This document shows positions 6,491-6,616 of a DNA stretch of 6,616 bases, piece after piece. The notes beneath the pieces were generated by a model, which was not told the origin of the DNA, searched no databases, and was given only the letters and a program-made list of their open reading frames with translations. The position numbers were made by a program, and so were the translations under genes. This stretch comes from Spirochaetaceae bacterium (GTDB taxonomy: Bacteria > Spirochaetota > Spirochaetia > Treponematales > Breznakiellaceae), in the NCBI GenBank assembly GCA_031268255.1, contig JAIRXO010000196.1, positions 1-6,616 on the forward strand, in the 5' to 3' direction. Each line of letters starts with the position of its first letter. Within the stretch, counting starts at the first letter, position 1.

Positions 6491-6518
6491 AATAACAAAC
6501 GCGCAAGCGTTTGTTATT
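6491..6518 (-). terminator. Perfect 12-bp hairpin with 4-nt loop, possible terminator of the upstream gene
   Basis: AATAACAAACGC (6491-6502) and GCGTTTGTTATT (6507-6518) pair perfectly around a 4-nt loop, GCAA on the plus strand and TTGC on the minus strand. It lies 38 nt after the stop of the partial minus-strand gene, and the minus strand continues TT then GG, so the T-tract (TTATTTT) is mostly within the stem. That makes it a weak intrinsic terminator at best. It may equally be only a module of the repeat. Confidence 0.4.
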
Positions 6519-6556
6519 ACGCTACCCCCCACTCCTGTGCATAGGAGGCCCCTGTG

Positions 6557-6616
6557 CTATCTGCTTCCGTTCTGTTCGGCCCACAGCCGGGTTATCTTCG
6601 CTATCATCGCGCTGTC
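6557..6616 (-). CDS. C-terminal end of an unidentified protein (partial)
   Basis: An open frame enters from the right edge on the minus strand and reads DSAMIAKITRLWAEQNGSR before a TAG stop. The reading is plausible because this is the only minus frame that gives a clean protein-like C-terminus (an amphipathic helix with a polar tail), and because a run of hairpins begins about 40 nt after the stop, as expected after a gene end. Only 19 codons are visible, so no family can be named and the assignment could be wrong. The gene shares the strand of everything else in the window, but the repeat-filled gap after it suggests a separate transcription unit. Confidence 0.4.
   Translation of the reverse strand, partial: DSAMIAKITRLWAEQNGSR

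Larger units (their letters stand above)
6369..6527 (-). repeat. Right copy of the modular intergenic repeat, longer by extra hairpins
   Basis: Read on the minus strand: GGGTAGCG (6527-6520), GTTTTGCGGAGCAAAA (6485-6470), GGAGCGGAGGGGGGC (6435-6421), GGCGGCGGTGGGGAAA (6398-6383) and CCCCCCTTCA (6378-6369). The order and orientation of blocks equal the left copy. GGGGGGCC and GGCCCCCC (arms 6373-6380 and 6420-6427) again enclose a loop of about 39 nt. It is about 54 bp longer than the left copy because of additional hairpins at 6491-6518 and 6446-6462. It fills the gap between the partial gene and the small secreted-protein gene and probably contains or lies just upstream of that gene's promoter, which I could not place. 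Confidence 0.7.

Noticed and set aside
6317..6532. Minus-strand open frame of 71 codons across the right repeat
   Set aside because: It runs through the hairpin modules, shows no protein-like pattern, and overlaps the signal-peptide gene start in another frame.

Overview
The window carries a compact block of minus-strand genes, read here from right to left. It ends in a biosynthetic operon for a cytidylyl-activated phosphonate, CMP-2-aminoethylphosphonate. The base composition is fairly GC-rich by eye. The fused CMP-AEP nucleotidyltransferase/AEP-transaminase, the PEP mutase with an N-terminal cytidylyltransferase-like domain, and the secreted barrel-plus-SPOR protein next to them together suggest a spirochaete, most likely a Treponema-type gut or oral organism. 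That placement is inferred from gene architecture, since no taxonomic marker gene is present.

Layout, in transcription order: (i) the last 19 codons of an unidentified minus-strand gene enter at the right edge (6557-6616). (ii) An intergenic region full of hairpins (about 6369-6530) holds one copy of a modular repeat. (iii) A small secreted protein of unknown function (5820-6320) is followed 3 nt later by a secreted protein with a degenerate RlpA-like barrel and a C-terminal SPOR domain (4542-5816). These two look co-transcribed and belong to the cell envelope. (iv) A 72-nt gap contains a good sigma70-type promoter (TAGACA, 17 nt, TATACT). A palindrome of the form TACTGT-N8-ACAGTA overlaps the -10 box and the next start codon. 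(v) The three-gene phosphonate operon follows: PEP mutase (3171-4469), phosphonopyruvate decarboxylase (2055-3161), and the PntC-AEP transaminase fusion (208-2058). Gaps are very short and the last junction is an ATGA overlap. (vi) A second copy of the same repeat, in inverted orientation, abuts the operon's final stop codon (106-210). The leftmost 100 bases hold no supported gene.

How the genes work together: PepM rearranges phosphoenolpyruvate to phosphonopyruvate. Ppd decarboxylates it irreversibly to phosphonoacetaldehyde. The C-terminal transaminase domain of the fusion aminates this to 2-aminoethylphosphonate (2-AEP), and the N-terminal domain activates 2-AEP with CTP to CMP-2-AEP. The enzyme that would move 2-AEP onto a lipid or glycan is not in the window. 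The pathway itself is known, and fused PntC-AEPT enzymes are known in Treponema. The less expected points are the apparently inactivated HxGH motif in the PepM cytidylyltransferase domain, the palindrome over the operon promoter and start, and the inverted pair of modular repeats that brackets all five complete genes.
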